Position numbers and translations under genes: made by a program
Notes under the pieces: model-generated
What the model was told of the DNA's origin: nothing
The model's database searches: none
Seen by the model: only the letters and a program-made list of their open reading frames with translations
Origin: Aliivibrio finisterrensis
GTDB lineage: Bacteria; Pseudomonadota; Gammaproteobacteria; Enterobacterales; Vibrionaceae
Reading direction: 5' to 3'
Length of the DNA: 64,000 nucleotides
NCBI RefSeq assembly: GCF_008933155.1
Contig: NZ_WBVP01000005.1
Location: 62,001 to 126,000, forward strand
Shown: positions 32,189 through 43,939 of the stretch, one piece after another
How the letters are laid out: each line of letters starts with the position of its first letter
How positions within the stretch are numbered: the first letter of the stretch is position 1

Positions 32189-33256
32189 TTAAACGCTAGG
32201 AACTGCGATTTGACCATTAGTCAGCTGATCTGTATCCGCTTCAATGATTTCATCAATGTAGGTTTCTACTGTTTGACCAACCATTTCGTCATCTTCAGTA
32301 AAGTAAGCAAGATGGAAAACAGCATCACCTTCATTAACTAAAGGTAAGGTTTGTTGACCGATAACGATGCCGCCTTTATGAGCGCGAAGTTCAATTTCAC
32401 TATGACCTAATGGTGCGCTGATGTAAGCCAAAACTTGGCCTTTTTCAACTTGTTCACCCAGAGTGACAACCGTACGTAAAATACCATCGCTTTCTGCACG
32501 TAACCAACTTGTAGATTTAGCTATGACGGCTTCTGGTAAGCGTTTTCTGCTCGCCTTTAGCATTCCAATGGCTTGCATTACACGTTGTACACCCACATAA
32601 CCCGCATTGATCGCAATTGGTTCAAAGCGTAATGCTTCACCTGCTTCATACGTTAATACTGGGATGTTACATTTTTCAGCTTCACTACGAAGTGAGCCAT
32701 CTCGAAGAGGTGAATCAACAATCACTGGTGTACCGAATGCGTGTGCAATACGTAACGTCTCAGGATTACTTAAATCAGCTCTTAGTTGAGGCAAATTCGT
32801 TCTGTGAATAGCACCAGTATGTAAGTCAACAATATAATCACAACGTTGTGCTATCTGAGTGAAGAAAGTGTTTGCCATACGAGATGCCAAAGACCCTTTT
32901 TCAGAACCAGGGAAACAACGGTTTAAATCACGACGGTCTGGAAGATAGCGAGATTTATGAATGAAACCAAAGACGTTAACAATAGGCACAGCAATTAATG
33001 TGCCTTTTAGTTTCTTCGGATCAATGTTATTGATTAATTGACGTACAATTTCAACACCATTAAGTTCATCACCATGAATGGCAGCATTTACCATCAGGGT
33101 TGGGCCAGCATGCTGGCCATTAATGATCTCAACAGGGATCGATAGAGGTGAGTGCGTATAAAGCTTAGCGGCTTCAATCTCAATTACCTTTCTTTCACCA
33201 GGTGCAACCGAGTGCGTTAGTATTTCAAACGCTTGATTTTTTTTAGCCTTTGCCAC
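32189..33256 (-). CDS. Succinylglutamate desuccinylase/aspartoacylase-family metallohydrolase
   Basis: 355-residue AstE/ASPA-family protein with zinc ligands His and Glu in A-I-H-G-D-E-L-N-G and the second His in D-L-H-T-G. Members cleave amide bonds of N-acyl amino acids or C-terminal residues of peptides. I start at GTG 33256 because AAAGGA lies 9 bases upstream; this overlaps the rimK 3' end by 14 bases, consistent with coupling. A longer frame from a TTG at 33301 is less likely. The last third is a lipoyl/biotinyl-like beta domain. Being coupled to rimK, it may act on glutamylated S6 or related peptides; that is inference. Confidence 0.82.
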   Translation of the reverse strand: MAKAKKNQAFEILTHSVAPGERKVIEIEAAKLYTHSPLSIPVEIINGQHAGPTLMVNAAIHGDELNGVEIVRQLINNIDPKKLKGTLIAVPIVNVFGFIHKSRYLPDRRDLNRCFPGSEKGSLASRMANTFFTQIAQRCDYIVDLHTGAIHRTNLPQLRADLSNPETLRIAHAFGTPVIVDSPLRDGSLRSEAEKCNIPVLTYEAGEALRFEPIAINAGYVGVQRVMQAIGMLKASRKRLPEAVIAKSTSWLRAESDGILRTVVTLGEQVEKGQVLAYISAPLGHSEIELRAHKGGIVIGQQTLPLVNEGDAVFHLAYFTEDDEMVGQTVETYIDEIIEADTDQLTNGQIAVPSV

Positions 33257-34148
33257 GAGTTTTAGTCCTTTTAGTCGCTGCAGTTTTTTCAATAAAATCA
33301 ATAATTAGGCCAGCAACGTCTTTACCAGTTGCTTTTTCAATGCCTTCTAAGCCCGGAGATGAGTTCACTTCCATAACCAGTGGACCACGCTCAGAGCGAA
33401 GTAAATCTACACCTGCAACATTTAATCCCATAATATTTGCAGCAGCTACTGCTGTCTTACGCTCTTCAGGGGTCAATTTAACAAGTGATGCTGAACCACC
33501 ACGGTGTAGGTTAGAGCGGAATTCGCCTTCTGCACCTTGACGTTTCATAGCAGCAATTACTTTGCCACCAATAACGAAACAACGGATATCTGCACCGCCA
33601 GCTTCTTTGATGAACTCTTGAACCATAATGTTCGCTTTTAAGCCCATGAATGCTTCAACAACACTTTCTGCTGCTTTACGCGTTTCTGCAAGAACAACAC
33701 CAATACCTTGAGTGCCTTCTAAGAGCTTGATCACAACTGGCGCACCGCCAACCATGTCTAATAGGTCTTTAACGTCATCAGGCTTGCTTGCGAAGCCTGT
33801 AATCGGCATACCAATACCTTTACGAGAAAGCAATTGCATTGAACGTAATTTATCGCGAGAACGAGTGATCGCCACTGATTCATTTACAGGGTATACACCC
33901 ATCATTTCAAATTGACGTAACACTGCTGTTCCGTAGAACGTTACTGATGCACCAATACGAGGGATAATTGCATCGTAATCAACAAGCTCTTCACCTTTAA
34001 AGTGAATTTGAGGTTTTTCTGAATTGATATTCATGTAGCAACGTAGTGCATCAATCACTTTAACTTCGTGTCCACGACTCTCTGCGGCTTCAATTAAGCG
34101 GCTAGTAGAGTAAAGAGATTGGTTGCGCGATAAAATACCGATTTTCAT
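33243..34148 (-). CDS. rimK: Ribosomal protein S6-L-glutamate ligase RimK
   Basis: ATP-grasp enzyme that adds glutamate residues to the C-terminus of ribosomal protein S6. 301 residues: an N-terminal preATP-grasp domain (M-K-I-G-I-L-S-R) and an ATP-grasp fold with G[15 protein letters not shown], the [13 protein letters not shown] segment and the metal-binding [10 protein letters not shown]. Its start overlaps the stop of the rimB-like gene (TAATG) and its end overlaps the AstE-like gene, so the three form one tight operon. Confidence 0.94.
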   Translation of the reverse strand: MKIGILSRNQSLYSTSRLIEAAESRGHEVKVIDALRCYMNINSEKPQIHFKGEELVDYDAIIPRIGASVTFYGTAVLRQFEMMGVYPVNESVAITRSRDKLRSMQLLSRKGIGMPITGFASKPDDVKDLLDMVGGAPVVIKLLEGTQGIGVVLAETRKAAESVVEAFMGLKANIMVQEFIKEAGGADIRCFVIGGKVIAAMKRQGAEGEFRSNLHRGGSASLVKLTPEERKTAVAAANIMGLNVAGVDLLRSERGPLVMEVNSSPGLEGIEKATGKDVAGLIIDFIEKTAATKRTKTRGKG

Positions 34149-34588
34149 TATACAGTTTCCTCAAAATCAACAAGGTAAGACGACGATGGATCTACAACAA
34201 TACGATCTTGCATTGCTGTTCTTCCTAGTAACATGCGAAACACCATTGTTTCTCGGTTACTTAATGTAATTTCAATTGGCCACTCTTGGCCTGAGATTCG
34301 GATCGTTGTTTTAATAACGTAACGTAGCTCTTCTTGACCGCTTGAGCTTTTTACTTTTCGGCGGTCAACGATTGGTGCTTCACAAATTTGCACGAAATCG
34401 TTATTACGTTTTTCTGGATGAATCCAAAAGCGGACCCAGTCTTCACCATCCTTTGTGAAGGGCTCTACTTTAAAAGCATGCAAGCAAGAAGTTTTAGCGC
34501 CAGTATCAACCTTTGCCTTAATTAATTTAATACCAAGTTCTGGAAGGCTAAGTGATTCGCGCCATCCAACAATGATTTTATCAGTCAT
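34148..34588 (-). CDS. rimB: Retropepsin-like RimB-type protease (ATP-dependent zinc protease family)
   Basis: 146 residues of the PF05618-type family. The aspartic protease signature D-T-G-A lies in [10 protein letters not shown] at residues 27-36. In Pseudomonas the related RimB works with RimK in controlling S6 glutamylation. The one-base overlap with rimK supports the same partnership here. Whether it cleaves glutamate tails in this organism is inference. First gene of the three-gene operon. Confidence 0.82.
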   Translation of the reverse strand: MTDKIIVGWRESLSLPELGIKLIKAKVDTGAKTSCLHAFKVEPFTKDGEDWVRFWIHPEKRNNDFVQICEAPIVDRRKVKSSSGQEELRYVIKTTIRISGQEWPIEITLSNRETMVFRMLLGRTAMQDRIVVDPSSSYLVDFEETV

Positions 34589-35076
34589 TAATTTGTCTCA
34601 AATAGAAAAAATCCACATTAAGTATAGTTGATACTTTGTGGATATCTAACCCATTTGGCTACCATCTAATTGTCTGAGTGTATTACTCAGTAGTCTGGAG
34701 TTTGGTGGAGTAAGTAGAGAGGTGTTATAGGATGTGTACACCGTGACTCAATGACGGCGAATTTATCAGTAGTTTTTAATTTCGTCAAATAAAATATTGA
34801 TTATAATTTTGACGCTTTTGGGTTACTTTTTCTAATGCTTATCTGTTATTAGAGGAATACGTTATATATTCCTTTTGTTTAAAAAAAAAGCATATTTTAT
34901 TGTGGTTTTATGAATATAAATAAATGGATATATTGTTGCTATTGAAAATAAATCAGAAGAAATCACCTCAAATTTTATTTTATAAGAAATTAATCAACAG
35001 CTTTGATAATTTTTTCTGGTTTTTAATGAAATCCGAGGTAATATAATCGCATTGTACTAGTTGAGTGATGCGTTTA
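34589..35076. promoter_or_regulatory. AT-rich divergent intergenic region, about 490 bp
   Basis: Separates the minus-strand rimB operon and the plus-strand SNF transporter, so it must hold both promoters. A perfect small palindrome CTGAGT-GTATT-ACTCAG sits at 34674-34690. The stretch 34850-35050 is very A/T-rich. No open frame with a ribosome site was found and I cannot assign a promoter with confidence. Confidence 0.35.
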
Positions 35077-36423
35077 ATGAGCAGTAATAGAGAAAGTTTT
35101 AGTTCACGATTAGGTTTTATATTGGCAGCAGCAGGGGCTGCGGTTGGTCTTGGCAATATTTGGGGCTTCCCAACACAAGCCGCAAGTAATGGTGGTGGCG
35201 CCTTTTTACTTGTTTATTTAGTTATGATTTTAGTTGTAGCTTTTCCTATGTTGGTTGTCGAAATGGCAATTGGTCGTCATGGTCAAGCAAACCCAGTTGA
35301 TAGTATGCGTTCACTTACCTCTAATCCATTAGGTAAGAAATTTGGTGCGTTTGTCGGTTGGATTGGATTAAGTGTTCCTAGTGCGGTATTAATGTTTTAT
35401 AGCATTGTTGGTGGATGGTTAATCTGTTTTCTACTTGGTGCGATGGCTAATGTCATTGGTTTACATGACGTATCTGAGTGGTTTAAAGGCTTTAGTATTG
35501 AACGTAATTTGCTTGGTACAATCATTTTTTATGTATTAACTATTCTAATCGTACAAGGTGGAATTAAAGACGGTATTGAGAAGTGGTCGACACGTTTAAT
35601 GCCTGCATTATTCATTTTATTTGGTCTATTATTTGTTTATATCATGATGCAGCAGGGTGCTGTAGAAGGATTAAAGCACTACCTTATCCCTGATTTTGAA
35701 AAGGTAATGGACAAAAAATTGATCTTAGCTGCGATGGGGCAGGGCTTTTTCTCTCTAACCATTGGTGGTTGTTCAATGTTGATTTACGGTTCTTATTTAA
35801 GTAAAAAAGAGAACCTACCAAAGATGGCGATGAATGTAACGTTAGTAGATACCGCCGTTGCTTTTATTGCGGGTCTTGTTGTTATGCCTGCGATGTTTGT
35901 TGCAATGCAAAAAGGCGTTCAAATTTATGCTGAAGATGGATCGTTATTAAGCTCTGATACCTTGGTGTTTACTGTATTACCAATGATGTTTGATAGCTTA
36001 GGTTTGTTTGGTGATTTATTTGCGATTGTATTTTTCCTATTGTTAACGATTGCTGCTTTAACCTCATCAATATCTATGCTTGAATGTTCGGTATCATTAG
36101 TTAGCGAGCGATTTGAAACAAAAAGAACGCCAACAAGTTGGGTATTAGGTTTATTGATTGCTGCTTTCAGTGTCGTGATTGTTTTTAATTTTGGTGAGTT
36201 ATTTGGTTTGGTAGCGATGGTTGCAACTCAATATCTACAACCTGTTGCAGCGCTATTGTTCTGTGTATTTGGTGGCTGGGTATGGAGCCGTCATTCTAAA
36301 ATTAAAGAACTTGAGCAAGGTTATCCTGAATTTCAACAAGGTTTCTTTGGTAAAGTTTGGCCTCTATATGTGAAATTTGTGTGCCCTATTTTGGTTATCA
36401 CAGTTTTATGGGCATCATTCTAG
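35077..36423 (+). CDS. Sodium-dependent neurotransmitter-symporter (SNF/LeuT) family transporter
   Basis: 448 residues, about 12 membrane spans. The helix 1 signature is complete: S-R-L-G-F-I-L-A-A-A-G-A-A-V-G-L-G-N-I-W, with the unwound Na+/substrate region G-A-A-V-G-L-G-N and N-G-G-G-A-F-L-L-V-Y in helix 2. Prokaryotic members import amino acids or related amines with sodium. Starts at 35065, 35068 and 35077 are all in frame; I chose 35077 because M-S-S-N-R-E begins as relatives do and GAGTG lies 9 bases before. Substrate unknown. Confidence 0.88.
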   Translation: MSSNRESFSSRLGFILAAAGAAVGLGNIWGFPTQAASNGGGAFLLVYLVMILVVAFPMLVVEMAIGRHGQANPVDSMRSLTSNPLGKKFGAFVGWIGLSVPSAVLMFYSIVGGWLICFLLGAMANVIGLHDVSEWFKGFSIERNLLGTIIFYVLTILIVQGGIKDGIEKWSTRLMPALFILFGLLFVYIMMQQGAVEGLKHYLIPDFEKVMDKKLILAAMGQGFFSLTIGGCSMLIYGSYLSKKENLPKMAMNVTLVDTAVAFIAGLVVMPAMFVAMQKGVQIYAEDGSLLSSDTLVFTVLPMMFDSLGLFGDLFAIVFFLLLTIAALTSSISMLECSVSLVSERFETKRTPTSWVLGLLIAAFSVVIVFNFGELFGLVAMVATQYLQPVAALLFCVFGGWVWSRHSKIKELEQGYPEFQQGFFGKVWPLYVKFVCPILVITVLWASF

Positions 36424-36470
36424 TTACTTATAAATACTCAACTCTCAAACTGTCTCGTCCTAAAATATAA

Positions 36471-36502
36471 AAAAGCCAGCATGTTAATTATGCTGGCTTT
36501 TT
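36471..36502. terminator. Bidirectional terminator after the SNF transporter
   Basis: AAAGCCAGCAT at 36472-36482 pairs with ATGCTGGCTTT at 36490-36500, with T run after and A run before. Serves also the converging DUF4250 gene. Confidence 0.92.
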
Positions 36503-36515
36503 GCTGTTGATTTTT

Positions 36516-36704
36516 CTATCTAAATTGTTTTGCTTCTTCTTGGTAGTCAAACCCAGCATCAGCTAGCTTTTTAATGAGAGCGTCTTTATCTAATTCATAG
36601 AATTTAACGTAGCTATTTAGGTCACCAAATTCATCACGGATCTTCATGTTAACTATGCTCATTAGCATAACAGGATCCATTGAAGCCATTTTTTCAGGTG
36701 TCAT
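36516..36704 (-). CDS. DUF4250 domain protein
   Basis: 62 residues, soluble, helical. The pattern D-P-V-M-L-M-S-I-V-N-M-K-I-R-D followed by L-x-x-L-x-x-x-x-D-K-D-A-L-I-K-K-L-A fits the DUF4250 family, which has no known role. The start codon overlaps the yaeP stop by one base, so the two are translated together. Confidence 0.82.
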   Translation of the reverse strand: MTPEKMASMDPVMLMSIVNMKIRDEFGDLNSYVKFYELDKDALIKKLADAGFDYQEEAKQFR

Positions 36705-36910
36705 TATTCATCCTCAAAATCAGAAATTAATAAATTTGCAGCGGCAAATGCGGCTTTTTCACGAGTTGCTTTTGGTAGAGACTCATCTGCAGCGATGTCG
36801 TTTAATGACTTAACAGCACACGTAATGGCTTGAGGAATATAGCCTTGATCACCACTGCCAATTAAAGAATACAGCTCACGTACCATGTCACAACAATCAT
36901 ATACTTTCAT
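36704..36910 (-). CDS. yaeP: YaeP-family (UPF0253) protein
   Basis: 68 residues. It aligns with E. coli YaeP along its length: Y-x-x-I-x-S-G-D-x-G-Y-x-P-x-A in the first half and R-E-K-A-A-x-A-A-A-N-L-L-x-S-D near the C-terminus are recognisable. The ATG at 36910 has GGAAAG 4 bases upstream; an upstream extension to 36973 is not conserved. Function unknown. In E. coli yaeP lies beside other small genes; here it is paired with DUF4250. Confidence 0.86.
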   Translation of the reverse strand: MKVYDCCDMVRELYSLIGSGDQGYIPQAITCAVKSLNDIAADESLPKATREKAAFAAANLLISDFEDE

Positions 36911-37011
36911 TAGACTTTCCATTTTAAAATGATAATTATGATGAAGTTTACACTGAGCAATTTTTATTACCAATCATCAAATGTTTTAAATTACTAATAC
37001 ATTGATTTAGA

Positions 37012-37064
37012 TAAAACAAAGCCTCAAAACAAGCCTGTTATGACATAACTTGTTATGAGGCTTT
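37012..37064 (-). terminator. Terminator of the urease operon
   Basis: Long stem: AAAGCCTCA at 37018-37026 with TGAGGCTTT at 37056-37064, and inside it AACAAG/CTTGTT and GTTATG/CATAAC. On the minus strand it is followed by a T-rich run. It lies 57 bases past ureG. Confidence 0.85.
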
Positions 37065-37120
37065 AACTTATCTAGGACGGATTCTATTGGTGTTTGTTTA
37101 TCGTAATTCGCTTAGCGTTA

Positions 37121-37741
37121 TTATTTTGCGTCTAACATGCCGCGATCAATGATGAATTCGATGATCTTATCTAAACCAACGCCTTTTTTCAGGTTAGCAA
37201 ACACGTAGGGACGCGTTGGACGCATACGTGCCGTGTCTGATTCCATCACTTCAAGAGACGCACCAACGTATGGCGCTAAGTCGATTTTATTAATGATTAA
37301 TAGATCAGACTTTGTGATACCAGGACCACCTTTACGAGGGATTTTCTCACCCTCAGCAACGTCAATCACATAGATGGTTAAGTCTGCTAATTCAGGACTG
37401 AAAGTTGCACTTAGGTTATCGCCACCACTTTCTACAAATACTACATCAAGGTTTTTATGGCGTTGTGCTAACTCTTCAACTGCCGCTAAGTTCATTGATG
37501 CATCTTCACGAATGGCAGTGTGAGGACAGCCACCGGTTTCTACACCAATGATACGGTCCGCATCTAGTGCTTCAGCTTGAGTTAGGATCTTAGCGTCTTC
37601 TTGCGTGTAGATGTCGTTGGTTACTACAGCGATTTGGTATGTATCGCGCAGTGTCTTACACAGTACTTCTAATAGTGCTGTTTTGCCTGAACCAACAGGG
37701 CCGCCAACACCAATACGTAAAGGTTGTTTGTAATCTTGCAT
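37121..37741 (-). CDS. ureG: Urease accessory GTPase UreG
   Basis: SIMIBI GTPase that powers nickel insertion into apo-urease together with UreD, UreF and UreE. 206 residues: P-loop [10 protein letters not shown] near 13-22, the invariant nickel-binding C-P-H motif in [11 protein letters not shown], and base-recognition N-K-I-D. Last gene of the urease operon. Some UreG proteins carry an N-terminal His tail; this one does not, while UreE here is unusually His-rich. Confidence 0.97.
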   Translation of the reverse strand: MQDYKQPLRIGVGGPVGSGKTALLEVLCKTLRDTYQIAVVTNDIYTQEDAKILTQAEALDADRIIGVETGGCPHTAIREDASMNLAAVEELAQRHKNLDVVFVESGGDNLSATFSPELADLTIYVIDVAEGEKIPRKGGPGITKSDLLIINKIDLAPYVGASLEVMESDTARMRPTRPYVFANLKKGVGLDKIIEFIIDRGMLDAK

Positions 37742-37750
37742 TTTATTTTC

Positions 37751-38416
37751 TCACGATCTAAATAGTCGAGTGTATTGGCTCTCGTGTCGAGAACTTGCTA
37801 ATACTTGCGCTGGAGTGAAGCTACCAATCAGGTGTTCAGGCCAGTGCTGTGATTTTTCTACTGCTTGTGGGATAACCTCTGCCATTTCTAATAACAACTG
37901 TTGTCCGGCACTTTGCCCTAATGGAACCAACTTAATACCAACGATCACGGCATTTTCTAACCATCCCCACGCATACGCTGCGGCGAGTTTAGTTGGTGTT
38001 AAGTTCCAATGGTTAGCGGCTAACGCAAAAGCGGCAACTTGAGTTTGTTTTACCATTAGCAGGGTGGTTTGATTTAATTCGATCCCTAATTTTGGCAATA
38101 ACATAGAGAAGGCGAGTCCTCTTTGTCTTTCTTCAAGTCGTAACTCTTTGGTTTCTCGATTGGCAATAATAAAATCACACCAATCTTGAGCGTGTTGCCA
38201 CTCTTCTTGCTGCAGTAATTGAGTTAATTTAGCTAAAACAGGCAGCTCTAACGTCGCTAAGCTGTCCATCAATTGATTATTCAACCAATGTTTTAGCTCA
38301 GTCACATTGGTCACCCAACCTTTTTCAATCGCCCATTCTAATCCTTGCGAATACGTGAATGAGCCAACGGGTAATGATGGGCTAATTAATTGGTAGAGCC
38401 GTAAATCCTCTAACAC
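37751..38416 (-). CDS. ureF: Urease accessory protein UreF
   Basis: All-helical chaperone that recruits UreG to the UreD-urease complex and gates GTP hydrolysis. 221 residues; the conserved start L[17 protein letters not shown] is intact. The start codon is GTG (38416) with AAGGG 8 bases upstream. The gene lies 9 bases from ureG and 11 from ureE, consistent with one transcript. Confidence 0.94.
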   Translation of the reverse strand: MLEDLRLYQLISPSLPVGSFTYSQGLEWAIEKGWVTNVTELKHWLNNQLMDSLATLELPVLAKLTQLLQQEEWQHAQDWCDFIIANRETKELRLEERQRGLAFSMLLPKLGIELNQTTLLMVKQTQVAAFALAANHWNLTPTKLAAAYAWGWLENAVIVGIKLVPLGQSAGQQLLLEMAEVIPQAVEKSQHWPEHLIGSFTPAQVLASSRHESQYTRLFRS

Positions 38417-38427
38417 AATGGCCGCCC

Positions 38428-38919
38428 TTAGTGGTGATGACCATCGTGTGAGCCTGCACTTGAGCCACCGTAAGCACCTGGCTCAGGTTGGTATTTCGCT
38501 TGCTCAACTTTTACGTTTAGCCCTAAGCGTTGCACCATGTCATCAAGTACGTGATCGTGTAGGTAACGGCACCAACCTGCTTCAACCTGTAGAGGAACGT
38601 GACGGTTACCTAAGTGATAACACGCTTTTGCAAGTAGCAATAAGTCATCGCTGTAAACCGTTGATACGGTCTCTTCTGCCGCTGTGATTATCGCTTGGAT
38701 ACCGTCGTCATTTTCAACGATATCGTGCTCTTTTAATACGGTGCCACGAGGTAAAAATAGACCCGCTTCAGAGCCATCACTTAAGGTCACTTTTAGGCGA
38801 CTTTTGGTGCGCTCTTGCATCGTTAAACAAATGGTTAGCTCAGCGGTGTTGTGTGTATGTTCTTCACCGTGATGATGCTCATCATGATGGTGATGTACAA
38901 GGTGAGTAAATTTAATCAT
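38428..38919 (-). CDS. ureE: Urease accessory nickel metallochaperone UreE, histidine-rich at both ends
   Basis: 163-residue dimeric nickel carrier that delivers Ni(II) to UreG. The central part has the usual UreE N-domain (about 20-90) and the metal-binding C-domain, with the conserved Y-H-L-G-N-R-H segment near residues 111-117. Histidine clusters occur at the N-terminus (about residues 9-22, ten His of 14) and at the C-terminus (H-D-G-H-H-H). In characterised UreE only the C-terminal tail is usually His-rich, so the N-terminal cluster is notable. It may store or buffer nickel. Gap of 61 bases to ureC. Confidence 0.95.
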   Translation of the reverse strand: MIKFTHLVHHHHDEHHHGEEHTHNTAELTICLTMQERTKSRLKVTLSDGSEAGLFLPRGTVLKEHDIVENDDGIQAIITAAEETVSTVYSDDLLLLAKACYHLGNRHVPLQVEAGWCRYLHDHVLDDMVQRLGLNVKVEQAKYQPEPGAYGGSSAGSHDGHHH

Positions 38920-38980
38920 GGTTGTTCACTCTAAAAAGTGCCCCGCTGGTAAATAGGTAGAAAACCAGCGAGGCAGGGGG

Positions 38981-41040
<2,060 letters not shown>

Positions 41041-41050
41041 CATTTGCTCC

Positions 41051-41353
41051 TTAAACAATAGGATCGTGAATTGAAACGAGTTTAGTTCCGTCAGGGAAAG
41101 TACATTCAACCTGAACATCTGGGATCATCTCAGGGACGCCTTCCATTACATCATCAGCGGTTAAAATAGTACGACCGTAGTTCATTAGATCAGCCACTGT
41201 GCGTCCGTCGCGTGCGCCTTCCATAATTTCAAAACAGATTAAGGCGATAGATTCTGGATAATTCAGTTTTAGTCCACGCGCCTTACGTCTTTCAGCGATC
41301 ATGCCCGCAGAAGCAAGCAGCAGTTTGTCTTTTTCTCTTGGTGTTAATTCCAT
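41051..41353 (-). CDS. ureA: Urease gamma subunit UreA
   Basis: Smallest structural subunit, 100 residues. [11 protein letters not shown] opening, [12 protein letters not shown] at 23-34, and the [12 protein letters not shown] end are conserved. It is 15 bases from ureD and 10 bases from ureB. Confidence 0.97.
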   Translation of the reverse strand: MELTPREKDKLLLASAGMIAERRKARGLKLNYPESIALICFEIMEGARDGRTVADLMNYGRTILTADDVMEGVPEMIPDVQVECTFPDGTKLVSIHDPIV

Positions 41354-41368
41354 TGCTATTCCAACTAA

Positions 41369-42232
41369 TTATGTAGCCCAGATGCGTGGGACTTCGGGTA
41401 AGGAGCCTAACCAATGTTGGCGAGTCTGTTGCCATAGAGTGCTGAAACACGCCATCATTGGCTCTGTTTGGTGGCCTAAATAACGGATAACCAATAAGCC
41501 ATCAATTTCAGTAATTCCACAAATAGGATCGCTATTGCCAAATAACCCAGTTTGTTCATGGAAATGTTCATTAATCAGTGTTCTTAATTTATCTTCTAGT
41601 GTTTCAGATGCAGGGTAGATATACAGATTTCCAAGCATTGGGTAATCTCGCATTCCTGCTGCGTGCTTAATTTCATTAATGGCGTCGATATACATGGACT
41701 CTGAAAGCAGTAATTTGCCATCAACGTTAATGTTGGTTCGCCCTGTCACCATGCCTTTTTCAAAAATCTCATTGAGTACAGGGCGGCCAAAACAGTTCAT
41801 TTCCCAACCAATAAAATGCGAATTTTTATGTAGAGCAACTTGAGTATTTAAGTGTGCTTGGCTATCTGGGAAAAAAATGTTTTCTTGAGGTAACCACTCT
41901 AAGAAGCCTTTTTCTTCGACATTTAAGCGTTGTGTTTGGCTTGATGTTGCGCCAGAGCTACGATAAAACTTAGTGGCCCCTGGTGTTGTTATTAATGAGT
42001 GAGCCTCTGGTGCAACATGAATATTAATATTGAGTTGATCACCACCGACTACGCCACCGGGTGGGTGAAGTAAATAGGTATGAGAAACCCCAATTTCTGG
42101 ATAAAAAGGACGCTGCACCATTAATGGACCAACTTGTTCACGACGAACTAGTTTGGTATTTGAGCCTCTTTTTTCATAGAAAAGGGATATGTCTGCTAAC
42201 CAACCAGAGGGGGATGTATTTATTTCAGGCAT
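41369..42232 (-). CDS. ureD: Urease accessory protein UreD (UreH)
   Basis: Scaffold that binds apo-urease and recruits UreF and UreG for nickel delivery. 287 residues, mostly beta. The conserved [10 protein letters not shown] and [11 protein letters not shown] segments are clear, as is the central W-L-P-Q-E. First gene of the minus-strand urease operon; 367 bases separate it from the importer operon upstream. Confidence 0.95.
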   Translation of the reverse strand: MPEINTSPSGWLADISLFYEKRGSNTKLVRREQVGPLMVQRPFYPEIGVSHTYLLHPPGGVVGGDQLNINIHVAPEAHSLITTPGATKFYRSSGATSSQTQRLNVEEKGFLEWLPQENIFFPDSQAHLNTQVALHKNSHFIGWEMNCFGRPVLNEIFEKGMVTGRTNINVDGKLLLSESMYIDAINEIKHAAGMRDYPMLGNLYIYPASETLEDKLRTLINEHFHEQTGLFGNSDPICGITEIDGLLVIRYLGHQTEPMMACFSTLWQQTRQHWLGSLPEVPRIWAT

Positions 42233-42599
42233 ATTTAACCCTGCCGCTATGGCATATTTTCCTCAAAAGAAGTAATGAAAATAAATAGCAAACATCTCCA
42301 GTTTAAAACTAGAGAGGTAAGTATTCTAAATAAATTGTAATTGCCTAAATTACGGCAGTGTTGAGTTAAGTACTCATATTTACAGTAAAGGTAATCTAAT
42401 TTGAGTGAACATGAATATGAAAAATAGATTAACTTTAGAGAAGATTTTTGAACGCTTTATGATCTGGATATTAATCCTATATTTTAGACTTGGCAACAGA
42501 AATATAATGAAAAATAGAACTTTTTTAGGGTTTTAAATTTGTTAAATATAAGTAGAAAATTTATTCTAAAAACAGGTCGATATCTTTGAATAAAACTTC
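42233..42599. promoter_or_regulatory. 367-bp region between the importer operon and ureD
   Basis: Must contain the ureD promoter (minus strand) unless the importer and urease genes share one transcript. It is A/T-rich; I find no clear terminator after the last importer gene and no distinct -10/-35 pair. A plus-strand frame of 41 codons at 42411-42536 is discussed under rejected items. Confidence 0.35.
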
Positions 42600-43187
42600 T
42601 TAATTAATAGTAATTATTTTATGACAAATAGAGTTAAGTAAGGCTTTTTCATGAGAAATAATTAAAAGCCCCATGTTTTTTTTCTGACACAGTTGCAGTA
42701 GTTGTTCCCAAATTGTTTTTTGAGTAATGGGATCGAGTTGAGCTGTGATCTCATCACACAGTAAGTATTGAGTTGTGGGCAATAATGCGCGACATAAAGC
42801 TAAACGTTGTAGCTGTCCGCCAGATAACTCTGCTGGATAACGAGACAACCACTCTTTATCAATACTAAAGCGCTCTAGGTATTCATCAAAAGGATTATCA
42901 CGAAAGCTCTCTTTTAAAGATCGTAATAATGTCCACTTAGGATTGAATGAGCGTTCTGGATGTTGGCCAATCCATTGAACTGGATTAGGTGTGTTTTTGT
43001 TGTATTCAGGTATCGTTACACTCCCTGAGTTAGGAGTCATAAAACCAGCCAATAGCATGGCGACGGTTGATTTACCGCTGCCACTGCTCCCTGAGAGTCC
43101 AAGAATCTCTCCCAGCTCTAGGCTGATATTGGGCAGCGAAAGTGGTTTATTTTTGTAGTGAATACAGGCGTTAAGTAATTGAATCAT
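42600..43187 (-). CDS. ABC importer ATPase 2 (probable nickel/oligopeptide-type, NikE-like)
   Basis: 195-residue ATP-binding cassette: Walker A G-S-S-G-S-G-K-S-T near 33-41, signature L-S-G-G-Q-L-Q-R near 120-127, Walker B L-L-C-D-E near 140, switch H at the I-I-S-H-E-K segment. It is short for an oligopeptide-type ATPase and lacks the usual C-terminal oligopeptide extension. Last gene of the five-gene importer operon; one base separates it from the first ATPase. Substrate assignment rests on urease linkage. Confidence 0.82.
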   Translation of the reverse strand: MIQLLNACIHYKNKPLSLPNISLELGEILGLSGSSGSGKSTVAMLLAGFMTPNSGSVTIPEYNKNTPNPVQWIGQHPERSFNPKWTLLRSLKESFRDNPFDEYLERFSIDKEWLSRYPAELSGGQLQRLALCRALLPTTQYLLCDEITAQLDPITQKTIWEQLLQLCQKKNMGLLIISHEKALLNSICHKIITIN

Positions 43188-43188
43188 A

Positions 43189-43929
43189 TTATTCCCAGTG
43201 GTTAGGTAAGGCTTTCCATAACGCTTGGCTGTATGGTTGGCTTTTTCCTTCCTTAATGTTTTTTGGGCTAGTGTACTCTATGGATGACAGTTGGTTTCCA
43301 TCATCATCATCATTATTATTTAATACAAGAATTCGATCGGCAATATCAATAACGTGTTTTAAGTCATGACTGATGATGATGACACTTTTTTTCTCATTAT
43401 GAGCGAGGTGTTGATAGTGCTGAAATAAAGGTTCAACATATTCATCATTGATACCACAGCTTGGTTCATCAGCAATAATAACGTCTGGGTTTTGAATGAA
43501 AGCCAGCGCAGAGAGCACACGTTTCGCCATACCTCCTGATAATTGATAAGGGTACAAACTAGCGACAGATTGAGGTAATTGAGCAAAAGTGAGAGCCTTG
43601 TGAATAGCGGTTGTATTTTTGCGTTGATACCATTTTTTTGTAGGGTCAAATTGCGCTAGTTGGGAACCAATTTTTGCTGTTGGATTTAAAGCATCAATGT
43701 ACTGTGGAACTAAAGCCATTCGTACTGTTGGATCAATATTAATCTCTCCTGTGACGCTGAAATCAGAGGAGAGGGAGTTCATAATGGTGTTAATTAATAC
43801 ACTTTTTCCACAACCACTGGCTCCGATGATCGCTAAAACTTCACCTTTATCAATAGATAAAGAAAGGTTGCTGAGCAGCGGGGTTTGGTGATCTTTTTGT
43901 TTGATATGTAGTGCACTAATTTGAATCAT
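43189..43929 (-). CDS. ABC importer ATPase 1 (probable nickel/oligopeptide-type, NikD-like)
   Basis: 246 residues from ATG 43929, chosen for the AAGGAG site 6 bases upstream; an in-frame start at 43962 would overlap the permease. Walker A is G-A-S-G-C-G-K-S near 35-42, signature L-S-G-G-M-A-K-R, Walker B V-I-I-A-D-E-P and the H-loop I-I-S-H-D. Supplies energy to the two permeases upstream. The D-loop region reads S-C-G-I-N where S-A-L-D is more usual, a mild oddity. Confidence 0.84.
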   Translation of the reverse strand: MIQISALHIKQKDHQTPLLSNLSLSIDKGEVLAIIGASGCGKSVLINTIMNSLSSDFSVTGEINIDPTVRMALVPQYIDALNPTAKIGSQLAQFDPTKKWYQRKNTTAIHKALTFAQLPQSVASLYPYQLSGGMAKRVLSALAFIQNPDVIIADEPSCGINDEYVEPLFQHYQHLAHNEKKSVIIISHDLKHVIDIADRILVLNNNDDDDGNQLSSIEYTSPKNIKEGKSQPYSQALWKALPNHWE

Positions 43930-43939
43930 TGCCAGCTCC

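Noticed and set aside
42411-42536. Plus-strand 41-codon frame between the importer operon and ureD
   Set aside because: It has a weak GAGTG site and the peptide is just a product of A/T-rich DNA (F, I, N, K, L); no motif and no supporting context. It could be a tiny membrane peptide but I cannot support it.
42600-43929. Possibility that the two importer ATPases are one frameshifted gene
   Set aside because: Each has its own complete Walker A, signature and Walker B motifs and its own start, as in Nik and Dpp systems with two ATPases.
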